34,338 nucleotides of DNA, taken from Acidovorax sp. Its GTDB lineage: Bacteria; Pseudomonadota; Gammaproteobacteria; Burkholderiales; Burkholderiaceae_C. The DNA lies in the NCBI GenBank assembly GCA_018780365.1, contig JADMJR010000205.1:1-34338 (forward strand). The letters run 5' to 3'. The translations under genes were made by a program, and so were the position numbers. Each line of letters opens with the position of its first letter. Within the stretch, counting starts at the first letter, position 1. Of this stretch, positions 1 to 11,885 are shown in pieces. The notes under the pieces were generated by a model. That model worked only from the letters and a program-made list of their open reading frames with translations, was not told where the DNA came from and did no database searches.

Positions 1-2149
<2,149 letters not shown>

Positions 2150-2292
2150 ACGGAAATCCTGGAAGTCCTCAGCGGAATGCAAAACAAGGGTACCCGATGG
2201 CGTGGGTGGCTGGCATGCAGGTTTATGCGTATGCGGCATGAAGCCAAAACCCCCTGGCAGCCGGAGGGAGCCGGCATGCATGCAGGGGGCGG

Positions 2293-2310
2293 GGCCACGC
2301 AGGCGTGGCC
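2293..2310. terminator. GC-rich hairpin after the NCS2 permease gene
   Basis: Perfect 8-base inverted repeat GGCCACGC / GCGTGGCC with a 2-base loop, 30 bases beyond the permease stop. There is no T-run on the minus strand, so it is only a possible transcription end or pause site. The remaining bases of the 190-base gap before maeB show no convincing promoter. Confidence 0.3.
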
Positions 2311-2339
2311 GTTTCTCAAGGCAGCGGGCAGGCGGGACG

Positions 2340-3827
2340 CTAGTGGGCGTCGGCCTGGCGTGCGGCATTCACAGCGGCGGAGGTGTCGCGGCTGGCGCCA
2401 TTGAAGAAAACGTTCAGGGCCACGGCCGTGATCGAGGCCAGCAGGATACCGGATTCAATCAGGGGGTGGATGGCATGGGGCATCCACTGGCGAAAGCTGG
2501 GTGCGATCAGCGGGATCATGCCCACGCCGATGGACACCGCCACGATCATCGCGTTGAAGCGGTTGTGCTTGAAGTCCACCCCGCCCAGGATGCGGATGCC
2601 GGTGGCCGCCACCATGCCGAACATCACCAGCCCCGCACCGCCCAGCACCATGGTGGGCAGCGACTCGACCAGCGCGGCCATCTTGGGCAGCACCCCGAGC
2701 ACGATCAGGATCACGCCGCCGGCCACGCACACAAAACGGCTCTTGACGCCGGTGACGGCCACCAGGCCCACGTTCTGCGAGAAGCTGGTGTAGGGGAAGG
2801 TGTTGAAGATGCCACCCAGCAGCGTGCCCAGGCCGTCGGTGCGCAGGCCGCGTGTGAGGTCGGCCTGGTCGATCTTGCGGTCGGTCATCTCGCCCAGGGC
2901 CAGGAACATGCCGGTCGATTCGATCATCACCACGATCATCACCAGCGTCATGGTCAGGATCAGGATGGGGTCGAACACGGGGCCCGCGATCTCGAAGGGC
3001 AGCACCAGGTCAAACCATTGCGCCTTGGCCACCTTGTCGAAGTTCATCAGGCCCGAGGCCACGGCCACCACACCGCCAATCACGATGCCCAGCAGTACCG
3101 AGATGTTGGCGATGAAGCCCTTGGCAAACTTGGCGATCAGCAGGATGGACAGCAGCACCAGGCCCGAGATGCCCACGCCAGTCAGGTCGGCATATTTGGG
3201 GTTGGGCACGGTGGGCACCACCGCAAAGCCCTTGGGGATGGGGGGCAGCGACGAGCCTGGCGCACCGGCGACGGACTGCATCTCGCTCAGCCATTTGATG
3301 TGCTCGGGGTTCACCACATTGGGGGCCGTGGGGCCCACTGGGTTGCCAAAGATCCAGTTGATGCCCACGCGCATCAGGCTGATGCCGATGACCGCAATGA
3401 TGGTGCCGGTGACCACCGGCGGGAAAAAGCGCAGCATGCGGCTCACCAGCGGCGCGATCAGGATGGAGATCACCCCCGCGCCGATCACCGAGCCAAAGAT
3501 CAGCCCGGCCCCGGCCGTGCCTGCCGTTGTCTGGGCCATGGACACCATGGGCGCCACTGACGCAAAGGTCACGCCCATCATCACCGGCAGCCGGATGCCG
3601 AACCACTGCGAGGCGCCCAGTGCCTGGATCAGCGTGACCAGGCCGCACACGAACAGGTCGGCCGAGATCAGCTTGGCCACCTGGTCGGGCGTGAGGTTGA
3701 GCGCACGGCCGACGATGAGCGGCACGGCCACCGCGCCGGCATACATCACCAGCACATGCTGCAGGCCCAGCGCCGTGAGGCGCCCCAGGGGCAGGTGTTC
3801 GTCCACGGGATGTACAGGCGGGTTCAT
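2340..3827 (-). CDS. NCS2 family nucleobase:cation symporter, probably urate/xanthine permease
   Basis: Inner-membrane proton symporter of the nucleobase-ascorbate transporter family, here most likely importing urate or xanthine. 495 residues from the ATG that follows an AAGGA site (CGAAGGACACTCC before the ATG); a longer reading with 25 extra residues has no such site. About a dozen hydrophobic segments are visible. The family signature Q-N-x-G-x4-T-G is present at residues 351-360 (QNVGLVAVTG), and an acidic ESTG motif precedes it, as in purine rather than uracil members. Its promoter carries the same 13-base-spaced operator units as the urate operon (see 3899-3921), which supports urate as the substrate. 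The exact substrate is inferred. Confidence 0.9.
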   Translation of the reverse strand: MNPPVHPVDEHLPLGRLTALGLQHVLVMYAGAVAVPLIVGRALNLTPDQVAKLISADLFVCGLVTLIQALGASQWFGIRLPVMMGVTFASVAPMVSMAQTTAGTAGAGLIFGSVIGAGVISILIAPLVSRMLRFFPPVVTGTIIAVIGISLMRVGINWIFGNPVGPTAPNVVNPEHIKWLSEMQSVAGAPGSSLPPIPKGFAVVPTVPNPKYADLTGVGISGLVLLSILLIAKFAKGFIANISVLLGIVIGGVVAVASGLMNFDKVAKAQWFDLVLPFEIAGPVFDPILILTMTLVMIVVMIESTGMFLALGEMTDRKIDQADLTRGLRTDGLGTLLGGIFNTFPYTSFSQNVGLVAVTGVKSRFVCVAGGVILIVLGVLPKMAALVESLPTMVLGGAGLVMFGMVAATGIRILGGVDFKHNRFNAMIVAVSIGVGMIPLIAPSFRQWMPHAIHPLIESGILLASITAVALNVFFNGASRDTSAAVNAARQADAH

Positions 3828-3898
3828 GGAGTGTCCTTCGGGGGTTTTCAGAGTGGATACGTACGTGTTGAACGCCGGTGCCAGATGTGCACAGGAGT

Positions 3899-3921
3899 CC
3901 ATACAAAAATCGTATACAAAA
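3899..3921. promoter_or_regulatory. Tandem GntR/FCD-type operator units upstream of the permease
   Basis: Two 8-base units, CCATACAA at 3899 and GTATACAA at 3912, are spaced exactly 13 bases apart, and the second contains the palindrome GTATAC. The same unit and spacing recur before dctA and in the gntR/uraH divide. The site lies 72-94 bases before the permease start. Binding by either FCD regulator of the window is inferred. Confidence 0.55.
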
Positions 3922-4046
3922 TGACCGGGAGCGCTTATCCCGGTAAACCCTTAGAACAGGCGGCAGCGACCCGGCCCCGCTGGAAAAGAGGGGCCCGACG
4001 GTGTGAAGACGGGGCAAAGAGCCGGGGAGGCTGCTGGTGGTTCTGC

Positions 4047-4751
4047 CTAGCCCCGACCTGTTGGCGCCGCAGCACGTTTGCCCGCCAGTGGCGCCAGGGA
4101 TTCGCGCAGGCGGTCCCGCACCAGGGGCTGGCCGGGGTTCAGAGCGCCTTCCACCTGGCCGATGTGCGCGAGCATGCGTTCGCGCGCCAGCGCGGTGTCG
4201 CCAGCCTCCAGGGCCTCCACGATGGCGGCATGCTCGGCGCAGGACTGGCTGGCTGCGTGCTGCGACTGGTACAGCGAGGCCGCCAGCGTGGTGCGCGCCG
4301 TGAGGTCGCGCAGGATGTCGCTGAGGCTGCGGTGGCCCATGGCTTCGGCCAGGCAGACGTGGAAGTCCGCCAGCAAAAAGGCCCGGGTGGCGGCGTCTGC
4401 GCCTGCGATGGCCTGCTGCTCGTCGGCAATGTGCGCGCGCAGGCGGCGGGTCACGGTCTGCAGCGGCTGGCCAGCGTCGGCCAGGATGCCCGACTCGATG
4501 ACGCGCCGCGCCGAGAATGCGTCGCGCGCATCCTCCACCGAGGGTTCCACCACATACCAGCCCCGGCGCGAGCGCACTTCGACAAAACCGCGTGCCTGCA
4601 ACTGCATCAGCGCCTCGCGCACCAGGGTGCGGCTTACGCCGAAGAGGTCGGCCAGTTCCTGCTCGCCCAGGCGTTCACCGGGCGAGAGTTTCTGCGCGAG
4701 GATGGATTCCACCACCTGCTGGGCGATCTGGGTCTGGTTGATGCTGCTCAT
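4047..4751 (-). CDS. GntR family transcriptional regulator, FCD domain
   Basis: Cytosolic DNA-binding regulator of the FadR/VanR (FCD) group, which usually senses a carboxylate and derepresses catabolic or transport genes. 234 residues from the ATG at 4751; an in-frame ATG at 4790 would add 13 residues, and neither has a good ribosome site. Residues 10-70 form a winged helix (SPGERLGEQELADLFGVSRT, then VREAL), and the helical FCD ligand domain follows (ARRVIESG, ADFHVCLAEAMGH with the metal/ligand-binding D and H, HAAIVEAL). The gene starts 42 bases after the dctA stop on the same strand, so the two are probably co-transcribed. Its recognition helix is nearly identical to that of the other FCD regulator at 22120-22788, so the two may share operators. 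The ligand is unknown; urate, allantoin, a C4 acid or glyoxylate are candidates. Confidence 0.88.
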   Translation of the reverse strand: MSSINQTQIAQQVVESILAQKLSPGERLGEQELADLFGVSRTLVREALMQLQARGFVEVRSRRGWYVVEPSVEDARDAFSARRVIESGILADAGQPLQTVTRRLRAHIADEQQAIAGADAATRAFLLADFHVCLAEAMGHRSLSDILRDLTARTTLAASLYQSQHAASQSCAEHAAIVEALEAGDTALARERMLAHIGQVEGALNPGQPLVRDRLRESLAPLAGKRAAAPTGRG

Positions 4752-4793
4752 GGCGGGATTGTCGCGTGTGGCCGCTGGTCCATCGCCCATCCG

Positions 4794-6074
4794 TCAGGCG
4801 CGCGGCAGGGGTGGCTCACGGCCATCCAGCACGGCGTGTGCGCGCTCGCGGTCGATGTCGCCTTCCCACGCGGCAATCGCCACGGTGGCCACGCAGTTGC
4901 CGATCAGGTTGCCCAGGGCGCGGGCAATGCCCATGAACCAGTCCACCGACAGCACCAGCACCAGGCCGATGGCGGGGATGGCCGGGATCGCGTGCAGCGT
5001 GGCCGCCAGCACCACAATGGCCGAGCCCGGCACGCCGTGTGCGCCCTTGGAGGTGACCAGCGAGATCGCCAGGATGGTCAGCAGGTCGGCCATGGAGATC
5101 GGCGTGTTCGTGGCCTGGGCGATGAACACGGCCGCCAGAGTGATGTAGATCGAGAAAGCGTCCAGGTTGAACGAGTAGCCCGTGGGGATCACCAGGCCCA
5201 CGGTCGAGTCGCGGATGCCCATGTGCTTGAGCTTGGCCATGATCTGCGGCAGCACGCTGTCGGACGACGTGGTGGCAAACACCACGGCCAGCTCCTCGCG
5301 CAGGTAGCGCAGCAGCTTGAACAGGCTGAAGCCCGAAAACCGCATGATCAGGCCCAGCACCACCACCACGAAGATGGCCACTGCCGCATAGAACAGCACC
5401 ACCAGCATGCCCAGCTGCTTGAGCGAGCCAATGCCGTACTTGCCCACCGTGAACGCAATCGCGCCCAGCACACCCAGCGGCGCCAGCTTGATGATCAGGC
5501 CCATGGTCTTGAACAGCACATGCGACAGGTCTTCGATGAGGCTGGTGACGCGCGCACCACGCTCGCCCATCATCGCCAGCGCGCAGCCGAACACGATGGA
5601 GAACAGCAGCACCTGCAGCACGTCGCCATTGGCGAATGCGCTCACGGCTGTGGTGGGGATGAGCTTGAGCAGGAAGTCGCTGAAGCCGCCACCGGTGAGC
5701 TTGCTGGCGTTTTCCGCGTAGGCGCCCATGGCCTTGGGGTCCAGCGCCTTCGGGTCCACGTTCATGCCCACGCCGGGCTCGAACCAGAACGCGAGCGCCA
5801 GGCCCAGCACCAGGGCGATGGACGTGACCACCTCAAAGTAAATCAGCGACTTGATCCCCACGCGGCCCACACGCTGCAGGTCGCCCGTGCCGGCAATGCC
5901 ATGCACCACCACACAAAAAACGATGAGCGGGATCAGCATCTTGATGAGCTTGATGAAGCCATCGCCCAGCGGCTTGAGCTGCACGGCCGTGTCAGGCCAG
6001 AGCAACCCGACGGCCACGCCGGCAATCAAGGCCAGGATCACCCGGCCGAACAGGGAGTTGAGGAAGCGGAGCAT
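4794..6074 (-). CDS. dctA: DctA-type C4-dicarboxylate:cation symporter (DAACS family)
   Basis: Inner-membrane carrier for succinate, fumarate, malate and related acids. 426 residues, against about 428 for E. coli DctA. The start MLRFLNSLFGRV follows a weak AAAGGG site. Family motifs are intact: the serine-rich re-entrant loop TTSSDSVLPQIMAKL, the helix 7 motif PTGYSFNLDAFSIY, and the second hairpin TSKGAHGVPGSA. The usual NLDG-T is NLDA-F (A306), and the second hairpin reads GAHGVPGS where DctA normally has GAAGVTGS. Such substitutions near the binding site may signal a different acid, for example tartronate or a ureide-linked acid. It is divergent from the glycerate kinase gene, and the 229-base gap holds an operator pair (6123-6143), so transport may be co-regulated with glyoxylate or urate use. 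Family certain, substrate inferred. Confidence 0.9.
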   Translation of the reverse strand: MLRFLNSLFGRVILALIAGVAVGLLWPDTAVQLKPLGDGFIKLIKMLIPLIVFCVVVHGIAGTGDLQRVGRVGIKSLIYFEVVTSIALVLGLALAFWFEPGVGMNVDPKALDPKAMGAYAENASKLTGGGFSDFLLKLIPTTAVSAFANGDVLQVLLFSIVFGCALAMMGERGARVTSLIEDLSHVLFKTMGLIIKLAPLGVLGAIAFTVGKYGIGSLKQLGMLVVLFYAAVAIFVVVVLGLIMRFSGFSLFKLLRYLREELAVVFATTSSDSVLPQIMAKLKHMGIRDSTVGLVIPTGYSFNLDAFSIYITLAAVFIAQATNTPISMADLLTILAISLVTSKGAHGVPGSAIVVLAATLHAIPAIPAIGLVLVLSVDWFMGIARALGNLIGNCVATVAIAAWEGDIDRERAHAVLDGREPPLPRA

Positions 6075-6120
6075 GGGAACCCTTTGACGAAAGAAAGGAG
6101 AAATGGCACGGCGATCAATC

Positions 6121-6145
6121 TTGCATACAAGAACTGTAGACAAAT
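6121..6145. promoter_or_regulatory. Tandem operator units between dctA and the glycerate kinase gene
   Basis: GCATACAA at 6123 and GTAGACAA at 6136 repeat the 13-base-spaced unit found before the NCS2 permease and in the gntR/uraH divide. The first unit lies in the near-palindrome TTGCATACAA. They sit 49-70 bases before the dctA start and about 160 bases before the glycerate kinase start, so either or both genes could be controlled. Confidence 0.5.
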
Positions 6146-6303
6146 GTTGCCACTCGATGCATAGGGTTATCCCGCGCCAGCGGCCGCCAGGGGCGGCTCC
6201 CCCTGCGGGCCGGGGCCTTGTGCGGCGGCGGTTGAAGCAGTTTTGACTTTCACGTGCAGTGATCCCCGGGCTGCGGCCCCACAATCGCCCGCGGAGACCC
6301 CCC

Positions 6304-7644
6304 ATGACCACCACCGACACCGTGCCCGACCCCGTTCGCCAGAGCGGCGAGTTCCTCGAATACCTGTACCGCGTGGCCGTGCGCCGCGCGCTGCCGCTGC
6401 ACAACACCGCCGCTTTTCTGCCCGCTCCGCCCAGCCGAGAGAGCGGTGGCCGCACCCTGGTGTTGGGCGCGGGCAAGGCCGGTGGCGCCATGGCACAGGC
6501 CGTGGAGGCGCTGTGGCCCGCTGATGCGCCGCTGTCGGGCCTGGTCGTCACGCGCTACCACCACACGCCGCCCCGGCCGGAAGGCCTGCCGCAGCGCATC
6601 GAGGTGGTCGAGGCCGCGCACCCGGTGCCCGACGCGGCAGGACTGGCCGCCGCAGAGCGCATCCTGGCGCTCACCGAGGGCCTCACCGAAAACGACCTCG
6701 TGCTGTGCCTGATCTCGGGCGGCGGCTCGGCCCTGCTCACGCTGCCGGCCGACGGCCTCACGCTCGAAGACAAGCAGCGCATCAACAAGGCGCTGCTGGA
6801 GAGCGGCGCCGCCATCGACGAAATGAACTGCGTGCGCAAGCACCTCTCGCGCATCAAGGGCGGGCGCCTGGCAGCGGCCTGCGCACCGGCACGTGTGGTC
6901 ACGCTCACCATCAGCGACGTGCCGGGCGACGACCCCTCGGTCATCGCCAGCGGCCCCACCGTGCCCGACGCCACCACCTGCGCCGATGCGCTGGCCATCC
7001 TGGCGCGCTATGGCATCGACGTGCCCCCCGCCGTGCTCGCTGCACTGGAAGCCGGCGCGCTGGAAACCCCAAAGCCCGGCGACGCCGTGTTTGCGAACCA
7101 TGTGGTGCACATGACGGCCACGCCCCAGCAGTCGCTGGAGGCAGCGGCCGAGGCCGCGCGTGCGGCCGGTGTGGCGGCGTACATCCTGTCCGACGAAATC
7201 GAAGGCGAATCGCGCGAGGTGGGCAAGGTGCACGCTGCGCTGGCCCGCGCTGTAGCAAGGCATGGCCAGCCGTTTGCGCGGCCCTGCGTGATCCTCTCGG
7301 GCGGCGAGACGACTGTCACGGTCCGCCCGCGTGTACCGGGCGCCCCCAAGGGCCGCGGCGGCCGGGCGGGCGAGTTCTGTATGGGGCTGGCGCAGGCCCT
7401 GCAAGGCCAGGCGGGCGTGTGGGCGCTGGCGGCGGACACCGACGGTATCGACGGTGTGGAAGACAATGCTGGTGCGCGCGTGGCACCCGACACCCTGGCG
7501 CGTGCTGCGGCACAGGGCCTGCGCATTGCGGATTGCCTGGACCGCAATGATGCGTACGGCTACTTTGATGCGCAGGGCGATCTGGTCGTCACGGGACCCA
7601 CGCACACCAACGTCAATGATTTTCGGGCGATCCTGATTTTGTAG
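6304..7644 (+). CDS. ttuD: Glycerate 2-kinase (GckA/TtuD, MOFRL family; often labelled hydroxypyruvate reductase)
   Basis: Phosphorylates D-glycerate to 2-phosphoglycerate in the cytosol, the exit of the glyoxylate-tartronate semialdehyde route into glycolysis. 446 residues, normal for the family; the ATG follows a GGAG site. The N-terminal DUF4147 domain shows VLGAGKAGGAMAQAVE near residues 50-65, LCLISGGGSALL (phosphate-binding loop) and EMNCVRKHLSRIKGGRLA. The C-terminal MOFRL domain shows CVILSGGETTVTV, GRGGRAGEF, ALAADTDGIDG and GPTHTNVNDFRAIL. Older databases call this type hydroxypyruvate reductase because of the ttu operon; members that have been assayed are glycerate kinases. It is transcribed toward the LysR gene and lies one gene away from gcl-hyi-glxR, whose product it uses. 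The gap to the next gene contains a repeat pair. Confidence 0.92.
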   Translation: MTTTDTVPDPVRQSGEFLEYLYRVAVRRALPLHNTAAFLPAPPSRESGGRTLVLGAGKAGGAMAQAVEALWPADAPLSGLVVTRYHHTPPRPEGLPQRIEVVEAAHPVPDAAGLAAAERILALTEGLTENDLVLCLISGGGSALLTLPADGLTLEDKQRINKALLESGAAIDEMNCVRKHLSRIKGGRLAAACAPARVVTLTISDVPGDDPSVIASGPTVPDATTCADALAILARYGIDVPPAVLAALEAGALETPKPGDAVFANHVVHMTATPQQSLEAAAEAARAAGVAAYILSDEIEGESREVGKVHAALARAVARHGQPFARPCVILSGGETTVTVRPRVPGAPKGRGGRAGEFCMGLAQALQGQAGVWALAADTDGIDGVEDNAGARVAPDTLARAAAQGLRIADCLDRNDAYGYFDAQGDLVVTGPTHTNVNDFRAILIL

Positions 7645-7720
7645 CGGCTGGCGCTGGCTGTGCCTGGGCTGCAGGGGGCAAGGTCAAGGGCGTGTGGCTG
7701 GCGCTGTGCCTGATCCCGCC

Positions 7721-7920
7721 CCCTCTCCCCAGCCCTCTCCCGCAAGGGGAGAGGGAGCTGAACGGGGTGCCACGACGGCCAGGATGTTTGCAACGGCTGC
7801 GCATGCCGCCATGCTTGAAGGCTGCAGCAAAAGCGGCTCATTCGGCCGAGACCTTGCCACCACCACCGGCGTCTCTGTCTTCACCCCCTTTCCCCTCGCG
7901 GGAGAGGGCTGGGGAGAGGG
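7721..7920. repeat. Inverted pair of a CT-rich interspersed repeat between convergent genes
   Basis: In the 323-base gap between the convergent glycerate kinase and LysR genes, positions 7721-7743 are the exact reverse complement of 7898-7920 (23 of 23 bases). The left copy also folds on itself: CCCTCTCCC at 7733-7741 pairs with GGGAGAGGG at 7747-7755 across a 5-base loop. The right copy is preceded by a similar degenerate stem. The pieces resemble short palindromic repeats scattered between genes in Comamonadaceae. Acting as a two-way terminator or RNA stabiliser is inferred. No gene is supported in the gap. Confidence 0.7.
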
Positions 7921-7967
7921 GGCCTCCCACCAGGGCGAGGCCCTGTCATCTCCCAGCTCTTCCTCCC

Positions 7968-8897
7968 TCACTTCCTCGCCACCCCCTCCCGCGGCAACGA
8001 ACCCACCCAATCCTTGCCAAACCGCCCCTGCAAAAACGCCACAAACGCCTGCACCTTCTGCGGCACCAGCCGCGGTGACGGGTACACCGCATGGATCTCC
8101 TGCTCGGGCAGGCGGCAGGTCTTGAGCACCTCCACCACGCGCCCGGCCGCGAGCGAATCCACCGCCACGTAATGCGGCAGCGCCGCGATGCCCATGTGCG
8201 CGCGCGCCGCCGCCAGCAGCGCAGAGAGGTTGTTGGACCGCAGCCGCCCCGTGACAGGCACCGACACCGCTTCGCCACTCGCATTGCGCAGCCGCCACAG
8301 GTCGTTGCCCTGCACGCTGCTGTAGATCAGCGTGGCGTGGTCCTTCAGGTCCGACGGCCGGCGCGGCGTGCCGTGGCGGCGCAGGTAGGTGGGCGAGGCC
8401 ACCAGCACCCAGGGGTTCATGCCCAGCGTGCGCGCGCCCAGGGCCGAGTCGGCCAGCTTGCCCAGGCGGATCGCCACGTCGATGCCGTGGGCTACCAGGT
8501 CGGTGTAGCGGTCTTCGAAGCTCAGGTCCAGCTGCACCTGCGGGTTCTGCGCCATGAACTCCAGCGCCAGCGGCACCACCACGCGCCGCCCGAAGGCGAC
8601 GGAGCTGCCCACCCGCAGCTGGCCGTGCACCTGCGTCTGGCGCACGCGCACCACGCTTTCGGCCTCGGCCACGTCGGTCACGATGGCCTTGCACTTCTCG
8701 TAGTACAGCGCGCCCGGCTCGGTCAGGCTCACGCCGCGCGTGTTGCGGTTGAGCAGCCGCACCTTCAGGTGCGCCTCCATCGCTGCCACCTGCTTGGTCA
8801 CCGTGGGCTGCGTGGTGGCGAACTCGCGGGCCACCTTGGTGAAGCTGCCGGTCTCCACCACGCGCACGAACATTTCCATGGCGTCGAGCCTGTCCAT
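7968..8897 (-). CDS. LysR family transcriptional regulator, probable regulator of gcl-hyi-glxR
   Basis: DNA-binding regulator with an N-terminal winged helix and a periplasmic-binding-protein-like effector domain. 309 residues from the ATG that follows a strong AGGAGG site 7 bases away; a start 24 bases upstream lacks one. Residues 1-60 hold the HTH ([20 protein letters not shown], then [27 protein letters not shown]). The effector domain begins near residue 90 ([20 protein letters not shown]). Sequence features are of the large CrgA/YafC-like LysR group. It is divergent from gcl, and the 155-base gap holds a T-N11-A palindrome (8946-8964). LysR proteins typically control the divergent neighbour, so glyoxylate or tartronate semialdehyde as inducer is a reasonable inference but not shown. 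Confidence 0.9.
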   Translation of the reverse strand: MDRLDAMEMFVRVVETGSFTKVAREFATTQPTVTKQVAAMEAHLKVRLLNRNTRGVSLTEPGALYYEKCKAIVTDVAEAESVVRVRQTQVHGQLRVGSSVAFGRRVVVPLALEFMAQNPQVQLDLSFEDRYTDLVAHGIDVAIRLGKLADSALGARTLGMNPWVLVASPTYLRRHGTPRRPSDLKDHATLIYSSVQGNDLWRLRNASGEAVSVPVTGRLRSNNLSALLAAARAHMGIAALPHYVAVDSLAAGRVVEVLKTCRLPEQEIHAVYPSPRLVPQKVQAFVAFLQGRFGKDWVGSLPREGVARK

Positions 8898-8945
8898 CCT
8901 GTTGCCTCCTGTGCTGTGCATGGTGGCGCACTCTGGCGCCGTGGC

Positions 8946-8964
8946 TTATTCCTGTGCGGAATAA
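8946..8964. promoter_or_regulatory. LysR-box-like palindrome between the LysR gene and gcl
   Basis: Perfect inverted repeat TTATTCC-N5-GGAATAA containing the T-N11-A core (T8949/A8961) typical of LysR sites. It is 49 bases from the LysR start and 89 bases before the gcl start, as expected for a site that serves both genes. Confidence 0.6.
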
Positions 8965-9052
8965 ATTTTATGGTCCGCCGCCACCTTCCGCCACAGCGGG
9001 TGCTTGCCTAGAGTTGCCTCATCAATCGACCAACCACCGAAGGAGATGTGCA

Positions 9053-10843
<1,791 letters not shown>

Positions 10844-10880
10844 GGCGGCACCTGGTCACGTACCGATTCATTCCCCAAAC

Positions 10881-10988
10881 CGTTCAGCCTGAGCCTGTCG
10901 AAGGCTTTCTCCGGCCGCTACCCGTTCAGCCTGAGCTTGTCGAAGGCCGCCTCAATGCCCCGGCTTCGACAGGCTCAGCCCGAACGGG
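10881..10988. repeat. Three copies of a 25-29 base dispersed repeat in the gcl-hyi gap
   Basis: Two direct copies (10881-10905 and 10923-10947; core GTTCAGCCTGAGC, then TGTCGAAGGC) are followed by an inverted copy (10960-10988). The inverted copy can pair with either direct copy to form a long hairpin. Three degenerate copies of the same unit occur at 33938-34047. It interrupts the glyoxylate operon and may lower or set the ratio of downstream transcript. Confidence 0.8.
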
Positions 10989-11055
10989 TGGTGGGAGAGC
11001 CTCAGCCCCAGCCTCAACTCCCGCTTTTTTTAACCATCGTCACGGAGATTTCCCC

Positions 11056-11835
11056 ATGCCCCGTTTTGCTGCCAACCTCAGCATGCTGTTCACCGAGGTG
11101 CCTTTCATCGACCGTTTCGAGCGCGCTGCCCACGCTGGATTCGAAGCCGTAGAGTTCCTCTTCCCCTACGCCCACACCCCCGAGGAGCTGCGTGCGCAGA
11201 TCGACGCGCACAAGCTGCAGATCGTGCTGCACAACCTGCCTGCGGGCGACTGGGACGCGGGCGAGCGCGGCATCGCCTGCCACCCGGACCGCATCGCCGA
11301 GTTCCGCGCCGGCGTGGCCCGCGCCATCACCTATGCCAAGGCGCTGGGCGTGCCGCAGCTCAACTGCCTGGCCGGCAAGGCGCCTGCAGGCGTGGATGCG
11401 GCCATGCTGCGTCGCACGTTCGTCGACAACCTGCGCTTTGCCGCTGCCGCATTGAACGAGGCCGGCCTGCGCCTGCTGATCGAGCCCATCAACCCGTTCG
11501 ACATCCCAGGCTTTTACCTGACCCGCACGGACCAGGCGCTGGCCATTCTTGACGAGGTGGATACCAGCAACGCCTATGTGCAGTACGACATCTACCACGC
11601 GCAGCGCACCGAAGGCGAAATTGCCGCAACGCTGCAAAAGCACCTGGAACGCATCGGCCACGTGCAGCTGGCCGACAACCCCGGCCGCAACGAGCCGGGT
11701 ACGGGCGAGATCAACTACCGCTACCTGTTCGCGCACCTGGACCGCATCGGATACGACGGCTGGGTGGGTTGCGAGTACCGGCCTGCACGCACCACGGAAA
11801 TCGGCCTGGGGTGGCGCACGGCGCTCACGGCATGA
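11056..11835 (+). CDS. hyi: Hydroxypyruvate isomerase
   Basis: Interconverts hydroxypyruvate and tartronate semialdehyde in the cytosol. 259 residues, against 258 in E. coli Hyi; the ATG follows GGAG. A TIM barrel of the xylose-isomerase-like superfamily with the expected metal-binding residues in order: LLIEPINPFDIPGF (Glu), QYDIYHAQRTEGE (Asp), HVQLADNPGRNEPGTGEINY (His and Glu) and GCEYRPA (C-terminal Glu). The Hyi-specific N-terminus FAANLSMLFTEVPFIDRF is also present. Lies 50 bases before glxR on the same strand. Confidence 0.95.
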   Translation: MPRFAANLSMLFTEVPFIDRFERAAHAGFEAVEFLFPYAHTPEELRAQIDAHKLQIVLHNLPAGDWDAGERGIACHPDRIAEFRAGVARAITYAKALGVPQLNCLAGKAPAGVDAAMLRRTFVDNLRFAAAALNEAGLRLLIEPINPFDIPGFYLTRTDQALAILDEVDTSNAYVQYDIYHAQRTEGEIAATLQKHLERIGHVQLADNPGRNEPGTGEINYRYLFAHLDRIGYDGWVGCEYRPARTTEIGLGWRTALTA

Positions 11836-11885
11836 CCCAGAACCATCGCTTGGACGAACCACCACAACACAAGGAGAACACGAAC

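Noticed and set aside
6104..6124. A sigma-54-like TGGCAC ... TTGC promoter near dctA
   Set aside because: The two elements are 11 bases apart instead of 5 and face away from dctA.
10881..10988. CRISPR-like repeats
   Set aside because: Only three copies, one inverted, with unequal short spacing, and the same unit is dispersed elsewhere.
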